DNA from: Thalassococcus halodurans
GTDB lineage: Bacteria; Pseudomonadota; Alphaproteobacteria; Rhodobacterales; Rhodobacteraceae
Length of the DNA stretch: 64,000 bases
NCBI RefSeq assembly: GCF_900108225.1
Contig: NZ_FNUZ01000004.1
Coordinates: 186,001-250,000 of the forward strand
Direction: 5' to 3'
In this document: positions 54,860 to 63,619 of the stretch, in pieces
Layout: every line of letters begins with the position of its first letter
Position numbering within the stretch: position 1 is the first letter of the stretch
Position numbers and translations under genes: made by a program
Notes under the pieces: generated by a model
The model's input: the letters and a program-made list of their open reading frames with translations, nothing else
Database searches by the model: none
What the model was told of the DNA's origin: nothing

Positions 54860-55201
54860 TTAAACAAACAATTCTACCAGCAGATCGATCATCTGTTTGG
54901 TCTCGGGACGGGCAAGACTATAGCGCATGGACTTGCCCTCTCGGCTTGCTTGGACCAAGCCTTCTTCCCGCAAACGCGACAGCATCTGGCTGACCGTTGA
55001 TTGGCGCATATCCAGAAGTTGTTCCAGTTCGGAAACGGTTCGCGGCTTTTCAGCAAGGTGACACAGGATCGACAAACGCCCTTCATGGGCGAGTGTTTTT
55101 AGGTAAAGCGTAACGGTAGGAACTCGTTCAACGAGTTCCGAAGACTGGTTATTGTACATAGACATAGGTCCGAAATTGCAAAAATGATTAGGCATCTGCA
55201 T
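54860..55201 (-). CDS. ArsR-family transcriptional regulator with two Cys residues
   Basis: The 113-residue protein has the ArsR winged helix: LKTLAHEGRLSILCHLAEKPRTVSELEQLLDMRQSTVSQMLSRLREEGLV. Cys residues occur in HFCNF (near residue 8) and in SILCHL (near 47). The second is at the position of a redox Cys in BigR/SqrR-type sulfide sensors. An internal start at 55165 (MSMYNN) would lose the first Cys. It lies downstream of the alcohol dehydrogenase on the same strand, 65 bases apart. Confidence 0.82.
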   Translation of the reverse strand: MQMPNHFCNFGPMSMYNNQSSELVERVPTVTLYLKTLAHEGRLSILCHLAEKPRTVSELEQLLDMRQSTVSQMLSRLREEGLVQASREGKSMRYSLARPETKQMIDLLVELFV

Positions 55202-55266
55202 AGTTGCATCACGGATAAAGTATCTGTCCGGCCCCCGAACAGTTAGGGGGAAACTTCGTTAAAAAT

Positions 55267-56346
55267 CTACAAAACCAGAACGTTGCGGATTGCTGACCCC
55301 TCCAGCGTGTTGGCAATGGCTTCGTTGATTTGCTCTAAGTCCCACGTTTTAGTAACTAAATCGTCCAGATTCAGGCGGCCTTGTTCGTACAAATCAATCA
55401 TCCAGGGGATGTCGCGGGATATCACAACGTCGCCCATTTTTGATCCAATCATGCCTTGACCGGTGTATGCCGCGCGCAAGGGTTCGTAACTTGCGGTTGA
55501 ACCAGCGTGCGGCATCCCGACCATCACAAGCCGTCCGCCCCAGCCCAGATAACGGGGCGCGCTGTCGTAGGCGGGGATCGCGCCGACCGTTACAACGCAA
55601 AGGTCAGCGCCCTTGCGAAGGATGCGCTGGACCTGTTTCCACGGGGCTTTGTCTGTGGCCAGAACGCCATCGGTCGCGCCAAAGGATTTGGCCTGTTCCA
55701 GACGGTCTTCGGTCATATCCACCGCGATGATGCGACGCGCACCTGCGATGCGTGCGCCTTGGATCGCATTCAGGCCAACGCCGCCCGCACCGATCACGAC
55801 CACATCTTCGCCCGCGCGCAGTTTGCCCGCGTTAACCACTGCTCCGATGCCGGTGATCACGCCACAGCCCAAAAGGGCCGCAACCTCGGGGCGGATGTCG
55901 TTCGTGAAGGGCACGACCTGACTTTGATCGACAATAACCTGTTCGGCAAAGGCGCCGCAGTCCATTTCCGCCACGACGTTGGTGCCGTCATCCATGGTCA
56001 GGGGCGAAGGCCCGCGTTTGGTCGTCTGGCAGATGGTCGGGCGGCCCGTCGTGCAGGTGGGGCAGGTGCCGCAGCTGCGGATCAGCGTGACGACAACCTT
56101 ATCACCGACCTTGGCTGTGGTGACGCCATCGCCCACGGCAACAACCTCGCCTGCCGCCTCGTGGCCAAAGACCGCGGGCAGTTCGCCGCCAAAGGACCCT
56201 TCGGCATAGTGGATATCGGAATGGCAGATCGCCACGGCGGAAATTTTGACCGAAACCTCACCCGCCAGCGGATCGCGCAGGTTCAGGGTTTCGATGGTCA
56301 TAGGCTGGCCGTGTTGACGGCAGACCGCGGCTTTAATGACTGTCAT
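55267..56346 (-). CDS. Zinc-dependent alcohol dehydrogenase (MDR family)
   Basis: The 359-residue enzyme has both zinc sites: catalytic AICHSDIHY and FGHEAAGEV, and structural CGTCPTC...TIC. The NAD-binding loop is GAGGVGLNAIQGARIAGA. AGGAGG precedes the ATG with seven-base spacing. It oxidises a primary alcohol or reduces an aldehyde, possibly in C1 or glutathione-linked detoxification, but the specific branch is not certain. The ArsR-family gene follows; the MFS gene lies upstream on the same strand. Confidence 0.9.
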   Translation of the reverse strand: MTVIKAAVCRQHGQPMTIETLNLRDPLAGEVSVKISAVAICHSDIHYAEGSFGGELPAVFGHEAAGEVVAVGDGVTTAKVGDKVVVTLIRSCGTCPTCTTGRPTICQTTKRGPSPLTMDDGTNVVAEMDCGAFAEQVIVDQSQVVPFTNDIRPEVAALLGCGVITGIGAVVNAGKLRAGEDVVVIGAGGVGLNAIQGARIAGARRIIAVDMTEDRLEQAKSFGATDGVLATDKAPWKQVQRILRKGADLCVVTVGAIPAYDSAPRYLGWGGRLVMVGMPHAGSTASYEPLRAAYTGQGMIGSKMGDVVISRDIPWMIDLYEQGRLNLDDLVTKTWDLEQINEAIANTLEGSAIRNVLVL

Positions 56347-56398
56347 ACAATATCCTCCTGCGGGCAGAGTGGCGGCGCATCAGGGAAGGTTCAAGCCT

Positions 56399-57607
56399 TT
56401 AAATGATCGTTTGTTCACGACGTTGCGGCCAAAAGAGAACCGCAAAGGCTGCAAGCAGTATGACAATGGATGCGATGAATGGCGCACCGGGGAAATAGAG
56501 TGCGGCACCTTCATGGGTGAAGCCGAAGAAGATCGTTGTCATCAGGGGTGGTGAGGCAATGGCGGCCAAGGCTGCCGCCGACAGGAACACGCCCTGAAGC
56601 GCGCCTTGTTCGTTGTCGCCAACGCGCTGGCTGAGCATGCCTTGGATCGCGGGTGAAGTGACGGCACCCATTGCGGCCAAGGGCGTCAGGATCAGTGCGA
56701 TATGGCCCGAGGTGACAAAGGAAATCGCCAGAAATGCGATCATGTTAAAGGTCAGCCCGTAGATGACGGTGCCACGTTCCCCGAGGTATTTCAGGATGTA
56801 CCGGATCAGCACGGCCTGAACGATGGCAACGGACAGGCCGAATATGGTCAGGGATAGGCCGATCAGCCCGGCATCCCAGCCAAAGCGTTCTGTGCCGAAA
56901 TAGCTCCAGATCGACGGATAGACGTGAAAGGCTGTTTGCAGCAGGAAAAACACCGCAATCCCGCGCGCGACGCCGTCCATCCGGTTCAGCGCCTTGAATG
57001 CGCCAAGCGGGTTCAGGCGGGATCGTTCGATGGGGCGGCGGATCGCGTCTGTCACGGTTTCCGGCAGAACGAAATAGCCCAGCACCATATTCATGCCTGC
57101 GAGCACAGCGGCGGCGATAAAGGGGGCGCGTGTCCCGAAGCCGCCCAGAAACCCGCCGAGCAGGGGCCCCAGAACAAAGCCCAAGCCAATGGCAGCCCCC
57201 ACAAGGCCAAAGTTCTGCGCCTTTTTCTTGGGATCGGATAAGTCGGCGATTGCGGCAGAGGCTGCGGTCTGTGTGGCGGCCGTGATGCCCGCGACGATGC
57301 GGCCAATCAGCAGCAACCAGATGCTGCCTGCAAGCGCCATAATGACGTAGTCGATGGCCATTACACCAAGGGCTGTCAGCAAAATGGGGCGACGTCCGAA
57401 CCTGTCGGACAGCGATCCCAGCATCGGGCCGAACAGAAACTGCATCAGGGCAAAGACGGTTGATAACAACCCACCCCAAAGCGCGGCTTGGGCCAATGTG
57501 CCGCCCGTCACCTCTTCGATCAGTTCCGGCATCACCGGAAGGATCAATCCGATCCCCATCGAGTCGATCATCACAGTGAGCAACAAGAAGAGGATCGGCA
57601 ATCGCAT
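56399..57607 (-). CDS. TetA-like MFS exporter
   Basis: The 402-residue membrane protein has twelve hydrophobic segments. GSLSDRFGRRPILL near residue 64 is the MFS loop-2 motif; LPVMPELIEEVTG and PLLGGFLGGFG are features of the TCR/Tet group of drug:H+ antiporters. It starts four bases after the pcaB stop, so it is in the same transcript as pcaBD. It could export, or import, an aromatic compound rather than an antibiotic. Confidence 0.88.
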   Translation of the reverse strand: MRLPILFLLLTVMIDSMGIGLILPVMPELIEEVTGGTLAQAALWGGLLSTVFALMQFLFGPMLGSLSDRFGRRPILLTALGVMAIDYVIMALAGSIWLLLIGRIVAGITAATQTAASAAIADLSDPKKKAQNFGLVGAAIGLGFVLGPLLGGFLGGFGTRAPFIAAAVLAGMNMVLGYFVLPETVTDAIRRPIERSRLNPLGAFKALNRMDGVARGIAVFFLLQTAFHVYPSIWSYFGTERFGWDAGLIGLSLTIFGLSVAIVQAVLIRYILKYLGERGTVIYGLTFNMIAFLAISFVTSGHIALILTPLAAMGAVTSPAIQGMLSQRVGDNEQGALQGVFLSAAALAAIASPPLMTTIFFGFTHEGAALYFPGAPFIASIVILLAAFAVLFWPQRREQTII

Positions 57608-57611
57608 CAGG

Positions 57612-58934
57612 TCAAATCGCCTTTACGGCGGCGATAAAGGCGCGCGCCTCGGACGGGGCTTCACCCATCTGTTGGGTCGGATCGAACAGCCCCGCGTTCA
57701 GGTCGGGCCATTTGGCCAGTGCTGCATCGCGCAGGTGCGTGCCGTTGGCGATGACCTCTTTGCACAGGTCCTTGACCTGCGCCTGCGCGTCGGGGCGCGA
57801 CATGCGGTCGGTCAGGGCAAACGACAGTGCCTCGGCCGCGAGCAACCCTTGGGCGCTGTCCAGCGTGGCCATCATCGCGTCGCCATCCGGTGTGACCGAT
57901 TGGGTCAGCCGTTCTGCGTGATCCAGCGCGGCGGACAGGGCAAGGCACAGTTGCGGCACAACCATCCATTCGGTGAACCACGCAGACCCGTCGCGCTGTT
58001 GGCGCGGGGTGCCTGCGGCGTGAAGCGTGCCGTTCAGCCCTTGGATATGGCGGTTCAGTGCCACGAGGGCCGAGGGCCCAACAGGGTTCTGTTTCTGCGG
58101 CATGGTCGACGATCCGCCAGCACCGGACAGGCGCACTTCGCCCACGCCGGATTGCGTGGCGGCAATCAGGTCTTCGCCCATTTTGCCCAAACCATCGCCG
58201 ACCCGCGCGATCCAGCCGCCCAGTTGCAGCATGATCGACCGGTCCGCGTGCCAGCTGCGTTTCGGATCGGCCAGTCCCAACGCCTCGGCCAACGCCGCGC
58301 GCAGGGCGGGGGCGTCAGAGCCAAGTTCGGACGCGGTGCCGGCAGCGCCGGACAAAGAGACGGGCAAAGCATCGGACAGTCGTTGCAGATCGTCCAAAGC
58401 AGACAACAGCGGCCAGCCCCACGCGGCCACAACCGCGCCAAAGGACGTGGGCGTTGCGAACTGGCCGTAGGTGCGTGCGGCCATGGGCTGTGCGACGTGT
58501 GCTTCGGCCAATACAGATAGGCCCGACAGAATGGCGCGGATGCGGGCGTCATATTGCGCCAGCACCTTTTTGATCCGTAGCATGAGGCCCGTGTCCATGA
58601 TGTCCTGCGATGTGGCACCCCAGTGCAGGTATTGCGCGTGCTCAGGCGCTTGCATCAATTCGCGGAACGCCCCGACCAGCGCGGGTACGCAAACGCCGTT
58701 GGTGCCTGTCGCCTTGGCCAGACCCGATGGATCAATCTGCAATTCCATCGACGCGCGGTGGATGGCCTGCGCGCTGATTTCGGGGATCACGCCGGCCTGT
58801 CCCTGCACCTTGGCCAAAGCGCCTTCGACCAGCATCATGGCGCGGACTTCGGCGGTGTCGGTGAACAGCTTGCCCACATCGCCCGTTGGAAACAGTTTTG
58901 CATACATACCGCTGTCGAAAACGGAACCGGCCAT
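57612..58934 (-). CDS. pcaB: 3-carboxy-cis,cis-muconate cycloisomerase-family lyase
   Basis: The 440-residue protein is in the fumarase/aspartase superfamily, with signature GSSTMPQKQNP near residue 270, preceded by a conserved YGQFATPTSFGAVV (residues about 158-171) and THLRDA. It is read as PcaB, which cyclises 3-carboxymuconate in the protocatechuate branch of the beta-ketoadipate pathway. The pcaD-like gene is two genes upstream. An adenylosuccinate-lyase-type alternative is less likely because of that partner. It is four bases from the esterase gene. Confidence 0.88.
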   Translation of the reverse strand: MAGSVFDSGMYAKLFPTGDVGKLFTDTAEVRAMMLVEGALAKVQGQAGVIPEISAQAIHRASMELQIDPSGLAKATGTNGVCVPALVGAFRELMQAPEHAQYLHWGATSQDIMDTGLMLRIKKVLAQYDARIRAILSGLSVLAEAHVAQPMAARTYGQFATPTSFGAVVAAWGWPLLSALDDLQRLSDALPVSLSGAAGTASELGSDAPALRAALAEALGLADPKRSWHADRSIMLQLGGWIARVGDGLGKMGEDLIAATQSGVGEVRLSGAGGSSTMPQKQNPVGPSALVALNRHIQGLNGTLHAAGTPRQQRDGSAWFTEWMVVPQLCLALSAALDHAERLTQSVTPDGDAMMATLDSAQGLLAAEALSFALTDRMSRPDAQAQVKDLCKEVIANGTHLRDAALAKWPDLNAGLFDPTQQMGEAPSEARAFIAAVKAI

Positions 58935-58937
58935 ACC

Positions 58938-59648
58938 TTAGCTTTCTGAGATTTTGTGAACCAGCTGCGCAAGCGCGGCAGGTTGCGAGAAGAAGGGGGA
59001 ATGCGAAGTGTCCATGCGGAACACATCCTGCGGCACGAAATCTTCGGCCATGGTTTCCTGAAACTCGGACGGGATCGCGCTGTCCTGTTCGCAGACGATA
59101 TAGCTTCGCGGGACCGACTTATAGTTCTCGCCCAAGGTCACCTTGGTCGCCTGCGGCAGGATCGCCTGAGGACAGATGTTGTTCAGCGCGAACTCGAACG
59201 CCTCGTCAGGAATGTCGTGGTAGAACACTTCGCGCGCATGTTCGGGCTTGATCGAAAACGTCACGCCGTCCTCGGCCTTTTCGATGGCCTTCATGATCGG
59301 CTGACGGGGCGCGCGCAGGCGCATTTCGACCAGCGAATGATCATCCCACGGCACATAAGCGCACAGATAGATCAGGCGGCTGATGTTGGTCGGGTCCAGA
59401 TCGGCGGCGCGGCTGATCGGATAGCCGCCCATGGAATGGCCCATCACAATCGTCGGGCCGTCCAGCGCATCCAGAATGGTCTGCGCGTACATATCCAGCG
59501 TGACATCGCCCACAGGTGTTTTGTCATCGCCGTGGGATGGCAGATCGATGGCGCGGGCGTTGTGGCCGCGCGCCTGTAGTTCGGGGATCAGATCACGCCA
59601 GCACCATGCGCCGTGGCACGACCCGTGGACCAGTAGGATATCAGCCAT
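58938..59648 (-). CDS. Alpha/beta hydrolase, plant-esterase-like
   Basis: The 236-residue protein opens LLVHGSCHGAWCWRDLIPEL and has GHSMGGYPIS (nucleophile Ser near residue 80), with SHSPFFSQP for the His. This resembles methyl esterases and hydroxynitrile lyases. It overlaps pcaD by eight bases, so it belongs to the pca transcript. It may release an aromatic acid from an ester before ring cleavage; that is inference. Confidence 0.85.
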   Translation of the reverse strand: MADILLVHGSCHGAWCWRDLIPELQARGHNARAIDLPSHGDDKTPVGDVTLDMYAQTILDALDGPTIVMGHSMGGYPISRAADLDPTNISRLIYLCAYVPWDDHSLVEMRLRAPRQPIMKAIEKAEDGVTFSIKPEHAREVFYHDIPDEAFEFALNNICPQAILPQATKVTLGENYKSVPRSYIVCEQDSAIPSEFQETMAEDFVPQDVFRMDTSHSPFFSQPAALAQLVHKISES

Positions 59649-60429
59649 GCCCCTGCGCCTTCAGGAAATCGGTCAGGATCTGCGCGTATTCCTCGGGCTT
59701 TTCAACGCAAGGAAGGTGACCTGCACCGCGGATCAGTTTGAAATCCGAACCCGGAATCAGATCGATGGTTTCACGCACCAGATCAGGCGGGGTCGAGCCA
59801 TCCTCAGAGCCCGCGATGCCCAAAGCGGGCAGGCGCAGGCCGGATGTGGGGGTGATGAAATCCGTGCCAGCGATTGCCGAACAGCAGCCCATGTATCCGG
59901 TTTTGGTCTGACGGATCAGCATGTTGTGCCATGCCCAGAAGGCAGGCGTGTCGCGGAAGGATTTCGAAAACCACCGTTCAAGGATCGGATCGGCCAGCGC
60001 CTCGATCCCGCCTGCGTCCACGGCGGCAATACGGTCTGCCCACATCTCGCGCGTGCCGATTTTTGCGCCGGTGTTGGACAGAACCATCGCGCGGACAAGG
60101 TCCATACGCTTGGCGGCCAAGCCTTGTGCGATCATCCCGCCGATAGAGAGGCCGACAAAGACGCAGTCCTTAACGCCCAGAAAATCCAGCAGCTTTTCAA
60201 CGTCAGACACCAGCGCGCCCATGCTGTAGGGGCCTTCAGGGCAGTCCGACAGACCGTGGCCGCGTTTGTCGTAACGGATATAGCAGTACTCTTGCGGCAG
60301 AATGGGCATGACCTGATCCCACAGGCGCAGGTCTGTTCCCAAAGAGTTGGCAAATACAACCGGTGCCCCATCGGGGTTGCCGTCGATGCGATAATGCAAA
60401 CGGGGGCCGTCAATCTCTGCGATCCGCAC
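59641..60429 (-). CDS. pcaD: 3-oxoadipate enol-lactonase
   Basis: The GTG at 60429, preceded by AAGGAG, gives 262 residues, the usual PcaD length. An upstream frame to 60498 is open but has no ribosome site. GLSIGGMIAQGLAA holds the nucleophile Ser, and GAGHLPCVEKPEEYA the His. It hydrolyses beta-ketoadipate enol-lactone in protocatechuate breakdown. The gap before it (60430-60548) has a CCAAGCA/TGCTTGG dyad but no clear terminator. Confidence 0.9.
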   Translation of the reverse strand: MRIAEIDGPRLHYRIDGNPDGAPVVFANSLGTDLRLWDQVMPILPQEYCYIRYDKRGHGLSDCPEGPYSMGALVSDVEKLLDFLGVKDCVFVGLSIGGMIAQGLAAKRMDLVRAMVLSNTGAKIGTREMWADRIAAVDAGGIEALADPILERWFSKSFRDTPAFWAWHNMLIRQTKTGYMGCCSAIAGTDFITPTSGLRLPALGIAGSEDGSTPPDLVRETIDLIPGSDFKLIRGAGHLPCVEKPEEYAQILTDFLKAQGHG

Positions 60430-60548
60430 GGGCGTCTCCTTATATTCCTGATGGGACCTGATTAAAGGCTCACCACCGGAAAGGGAATAACCAAGCAACG
60501 GTTTCGCGACTGCCAGAGGGCTGCTTGGAATGCAGCCATTGAAGGCGT

Positions 60549-61283
60549 TCAGCGGCGTTTCAGAATGTAGCTGTCCATGATCCAGCCGTGCTGTTCCCGT
60601 GCGGCTGCGCGGGTTTCCACGATTTGGCTTGCGACGTCTGCCAAGGGGCCTTCGATCAGGATCTGTTGGTCAGATCCAAGATAAGCCCCCCACCAGATGT
60701 GCCAGCCGTCTGCATCAAGGTTCTGGAACGAACACAGCCCGTCCAGCATGACGACAGTGGTTTCGGCATTGTGCGGAAGTCCTTCGGCACGCAGGCGACG
60801 ACCGGTGGTGATCATGACCGATCCGTCGACGGTGTTCAGGGGAATGGCGTGCGCAGCGGTCAGGGCCTGAATTGCGGTGATCCCGGGGATCACGCGGACC
60901 TGCGGGGCAGGGGAAAGTCGTTCGGCAATACGAAGCGTGCTGTCGTAAAGCGACGGATCGCCCCAAACCAGCAGGGCCACCGGACCCGTGATGTCGACAC
61001 CGGCGATTGCGACCTGCCAGCGGCGGGCGATTTCGTCGTGCCACTGTTTGACCCGCTCCTGATAGGGCAGGTCGGGATCGCGGACAGGGTATTCGAAATG
61101 AACGATGCGGGCCTGTGATCCGGTTTCTTCGATGATGCGGTGGCGGATTTCGGCAAGGTCGTCTTTCTGGTCGCCCTTGCGCGGCACCAAAATCACTGCG
61201 GCCTGCTGAAGGGCCTTCACCCCCTCAAGCGTGATGTGAGAGAGGCTGCCCGTGCCGATACCAACAAGCCAGAGAGTGTCCAT
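60549..61283 (-). CDS. cobF: Precorrin-6A synthase (deacetylating)
   Basis: The 244-residue methyltransferase of the CobA/CobI superfamily begins LWLVGIGTGSLSHITLEG. LVWGDPSLYDST and VIPGITAIQALTAAHAIPLN are the SAM and substrate loops. It methylates C1 and removes acetate from precorrin-5 in the aerobic (oxygen-requiring) cobalamin route, which indicates that this organism makes B12 aerobically. It is the last of the minus-strand cob/cbt genes here. Confidence 0.93.
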   Translation of the reverse strand: MDTLWLVGIGTGSLSHITLEGVKALQQAAVILVPRKGDQKDDLAEIRHRIIEETGSQARIVHFEYPVRDPDLPYQERVKQWHDEIARRWQVAIAGVDITGPVALLVWGDPSLYDSTLRIAERLSPAPQVRVIPGITAIQALTAAHAIPLNTVDGSVMITTGRRLRAEGLPHNAETTVVMLDGLCSFQNLDADGWHIWWGAYLGSDQQILIEGPLADVASQIVETRAAAREQHGWIMDSYILKRR

Positions 61284-61340
61284 GAAACCGGTCTCTTGAA
61301 TGAAACGGGCCGGATGATGTCATCCGGCCAGTGTGGTGTT

Positions 61341-62048
61341 TCAGGTGTTCGGGTCTGTCAGCCGTGCCACCAAGGCACCCAACAAAGCCCAACTAAAGAA
61401 GGCAACGCCAATGACGCGGGTCGCAAAGGTTGCCGACAGTTCCGGCGGCGCAACGCCATAGAACTCGTCCAGAACCGGCGCACCGATGACGTGGGGCAGC
61501 GCAATCAGCACAAAGCCCACGGCGATCGTCAGCACAGAGGGGCGCAAGAACATCAGCCCGAGGCCGATTGCCGTCGCGGCCATTGTGCCGAACCACCAAT
61601 ATTGGCGCATATTGATATCTTCAGCGATTGTGCCCGGAAGATTGGGCGCAAGACCCATCGACGGTGCCATCTGGACCACAGCAAACCCTGCCAGCCCCCA
61701 CAGCACACCCTGCATCGCTGTCACATCGTGACCGCGAGCCCGGACGAACTGGAAGATCGCAGCCAGGATCAGGCCGTAACCTGCATAGATCAGTCCCGCA
61801 AAAAGCATGGTCAGCAGGTTTCGGTTGAAATCCGAGCCTTCGCCAGCGTCACCGTGGCTATGGGAATGGCCGTCGGCCGCGTCACCATGATCGTGCGCTT
61901 CTACCTGACCAAAATGGATCAGGTCGCGAGATTCATAGAGCTCGGCCTGAAGAATGATATCCTGAAGGAACCCAAAATGCAGAGCGCCCGCGACAATACC
62001 CGTAGCACAGCCGCCGATTAGGGCGCCTGTTAGCGTTTTGATATTCAT
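61341..62048 (-). CDS. cbtA: Cobalt transporter subunit CbtA
   Basis: The 235-residue membrane protein has about five hydrophobic segments, and a His-rich loop near residues 50-66 (AHDHGDAADGHSHSHGD) that would bind cobalt. With CbtB it forms a B12-regulated cobalt importer. It follows cbtB by 17 bases and lies downstream of the cobalamin riboswitch. Confidence 0.93.
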   Translation of the reverse strand: MNIKTLTGALIGGCATGIVAGALHFGFLQDIILQAELYESRDLIHFGQVEAHDHGDAADGHSHSHGDAGEGSDFNRNLLTMLFAGLIYAGYGLILAAIFQFVRARGHDVTAMQGVLWGLAGFAVVQMAPSMGLAPNLPGTIAEDINMRQYWWFGTMAATAIGLGLMFLRPSVLTIAVGFVLIALPHVIGAPVLDEFYGVAPPELSATFATRVIGVAFFSWALLGALVARLTDPNT

Positions 62049-62065
62049 GGGATGTCAGCTGTGCG

Positions 62066-62242
62066 TCAGTGGCAGGGGAAGCCGGTGCCGTGACGGATGT
62101 CGTGTGCCGCGTCGTGCAGCGTAGCGGACTGCGCGTGACCAGCAAGGAACACGATACCCATACCCAGGAACGCTGTCAGGACGATGCCCATCAGGCCGGA
62201 TTGAGCGGTTGCAGTGCTGCGAGTTGCGATGGTCTGCGACAT
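62066..62242 (-). CDS. cbtB: Cobalt transporter subunit CbtB
   Basis: This 58-residue protein has one transmembrane helix (about residues 16-36) and a C-terminal His tail: TLHDAAHDIRHGTGFPCH. Length, helix and His pattern match CbtB. The start is the ATG at 62242, just below the riboswitch. The order riboswitch-cbtB-cbtA is the known B12-controlled arrangement. Confidence 0.93.
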   Translation of the reverse strand: MSQTIATRSTATAQSGLMGIVLTAFLGMGIVFLAGHAQSATLHDAAHDIRHGTGFPCH

Positions 62243-62297
62243 ATTTCTTTACTCCTGGACCGTCACACCCGACGGCTGTTTGGGTTTCATTTGGCGT

Positions 62298-62480
62298 GGC
62301 CGGTCTCCTGACTCTCGGGTCGTCGCGGGCCTTTCCCCTTCCCACCAAGCACCAAGGCTTCGGCAGTGGGTCTTTGAAAGGTCGCTCGCCGCATACAGTC
62401 GCGGGGGCGGTCTGGGTTTACTGGTTGATTATCCCTGTTCCCGAATTAAGCTCCTTCCCTTCAGGGTTGGAACACCACGC
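62298..62480 (-). ncRNA. Cobalamin riboswitch
   Basis: On the minus strand the B12 box AGTCAGGAGACCGGCC (62298-62313) is preceded by the GCGACTGTATGCGG core, CCCACTGCC and GAAGGGAA elements, in the conserved order. It would switch off cbtBA when B12 is plentiful. The rest of the 328-base gap holds the promoter and expression platform. Confidence 0.93.
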
Positions 62481-62570
62481 GTCTTTATCCCGCCGAGGGT
62501 GCTACCCAGTCAATAGCGAAACCGAATTTATAGCGCGTCAAAGCGACATAGGTCGCATCGGTCACACCAC

Positions 62571-62906
62571 CTAGCCCGGAATTCTGGCGATCGCTTTGAA
62601 CCGCAGGTCGCCCAGAACGCGGGCGTCTTCGAAATCGCCTGTGTCCGAGTCGCGATAGTGACGCAGAAACCTATCGATCAGCTCTGCATCCGCGTCGGTC
62701 AAGTCACCGAAAAGATAGGCGGTTTTTCCCGCGCTTCTGACGGCTACAGTTGACGGTCGGGTGCACCCAGACATGCAGTCGCGCTTAGCGACCACAACGT
62801 CCTTGTGATCAGCGGCCAACCTTTCACGCAACGTGTCGGCAAATCCTGCAAGCCCCATGGGACATGAGGTGCAGACCGTGACAGTGATGGCCGCATGTTT
62901 GCTCAT
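62571..62906 (-). CDS. DUF1636-family metal-binding protein
   Basis: Starting at the ATG at 62906, the 111-residue protein has Cys at 12, 15, 44 and 48 (CTSCPMG and RDCMSGC), suggesting a metal or iron-sulfur site in a thioredoxin-like/ferredoxin-like fold. DUF1636 members often sit in cobalamin clusters, as here, and may help insert cobalt; direct proof is lacking. It overlaps cobA by four bases (ATGA). Confidence 0.85.
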   Translation of the reverse strand: MSKHAAITVTVCTSCPMGLAGFADTLRERLAADHKDVVVAKRDCMSGCTRPSTVAVRSAGKTAYLFGDLTDADAELIDRFLRHYRDSDTGDFEDARVLGDLRFKAIARIPG

Positions 62907-63619
62907 GTGGCAAGCGGCCCGTACAGGATCAGCGCAGGCTGATCGCCGATTTCGCGTTCCAACTGGTCGGACAGGGATCGAATCGTGTGGCGCTCGATAT
63001 TTTGCTCCGGTGTGCTGACCGCCTCGGCCAAAAGGGCGGGGGTATCCTCGGGCAGGCCCGCATCGCACAGCATCGCGGCCAGTTTCGGGAAGGTCCGTTT
63101 GCCCATGAACACAACGGTCGAAGCCGCCGGATCGGCCAGTGCGGCAAGGTTCATGTTTTCGGGCAACTGACCGGTCACATCATGACCGGTGATAAACTGC
63201 ACGCGGCGTGCCGTCAGTCGGCGGGTCAGCGGAATGCCCGCCGCCGCAGCGGCCGCAATGGCGGACGGGATGCCGGGGATGATCTCATACGGAATGCCGG
63301 CTTCACGCAGCGCGGTGATTTCTTCTTCCAGTCGGCCGAAAATACCGCTGTCACCGGATTTCAGTCGCACAACGTGTTGGTCTTGTAGCGCGTAATCCAC
63401 CAGCAAACGGCTGACGTGGTCCTGTTTGGGCGATGGCCGACCGGCCCGTTTTCCCACGGCAACCAGATCGGCCCCGCTGCGCACGTAGCTTAGGATCGGG
63501 CCTGACGACAGGTCATCAAACAGCACCGCATCGGCGCGCTTGAGACGGTCCACGGCCTTGAGTGTCAGAAGCTCGGGATCGCCCGGACCGGAACTCACAA
63601 AGCTGACGAGGCGTGTCAT
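62903..63619 (-). CDS. cobA: Uroporphyrinogen-III C-methyltransferase
   Basis: The 238-residue enzyme adds two methyl groups from SAM to uroporphyrinogen III, giving precorrin-2. VSSGPGDPELLTLKAVDRL is the N-terminal SAM loop, followed by VAVGKRAGRPSPKQD, RLKSGDSGIFGRLEEE and EIIPGIPSAIAAAAAAGIPLTRR. It lacks the CysG dehydrogenase domain, so it is the dedicated B12 form. It overlaps cobB by four bases. Confidence 0.95.
   Translation of the reverse strand: MTRLVSFVSSGPGDPELLTLKAVDRLKRADAVLFDDLSSGPILSYVRSGADLVAVGKRAGRPSPKQDHVSRLLVDYALQDQHVVRLKSGDSGIFGRLEEEITALREAGIPYEIIPGIPSAIAAAAAAGIPLTRRLTARRVQFITGHDVTGQLPENMNLAALADPAASTVVFMGKRTFPKLAAMLCDAGLPEDTPALLAEAVSTPEQNIERHTIRSLSDQLEREIGDQPALILYGPLAT

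Noticed and set aside
55232-55250. CCCCC/GGGGG hairpin between the alcohol dehydrogenase and ArsR genes
   Set aside because: Short stem with a nine-base loop and no T-run on either strand; not a convincing terminator or operator.
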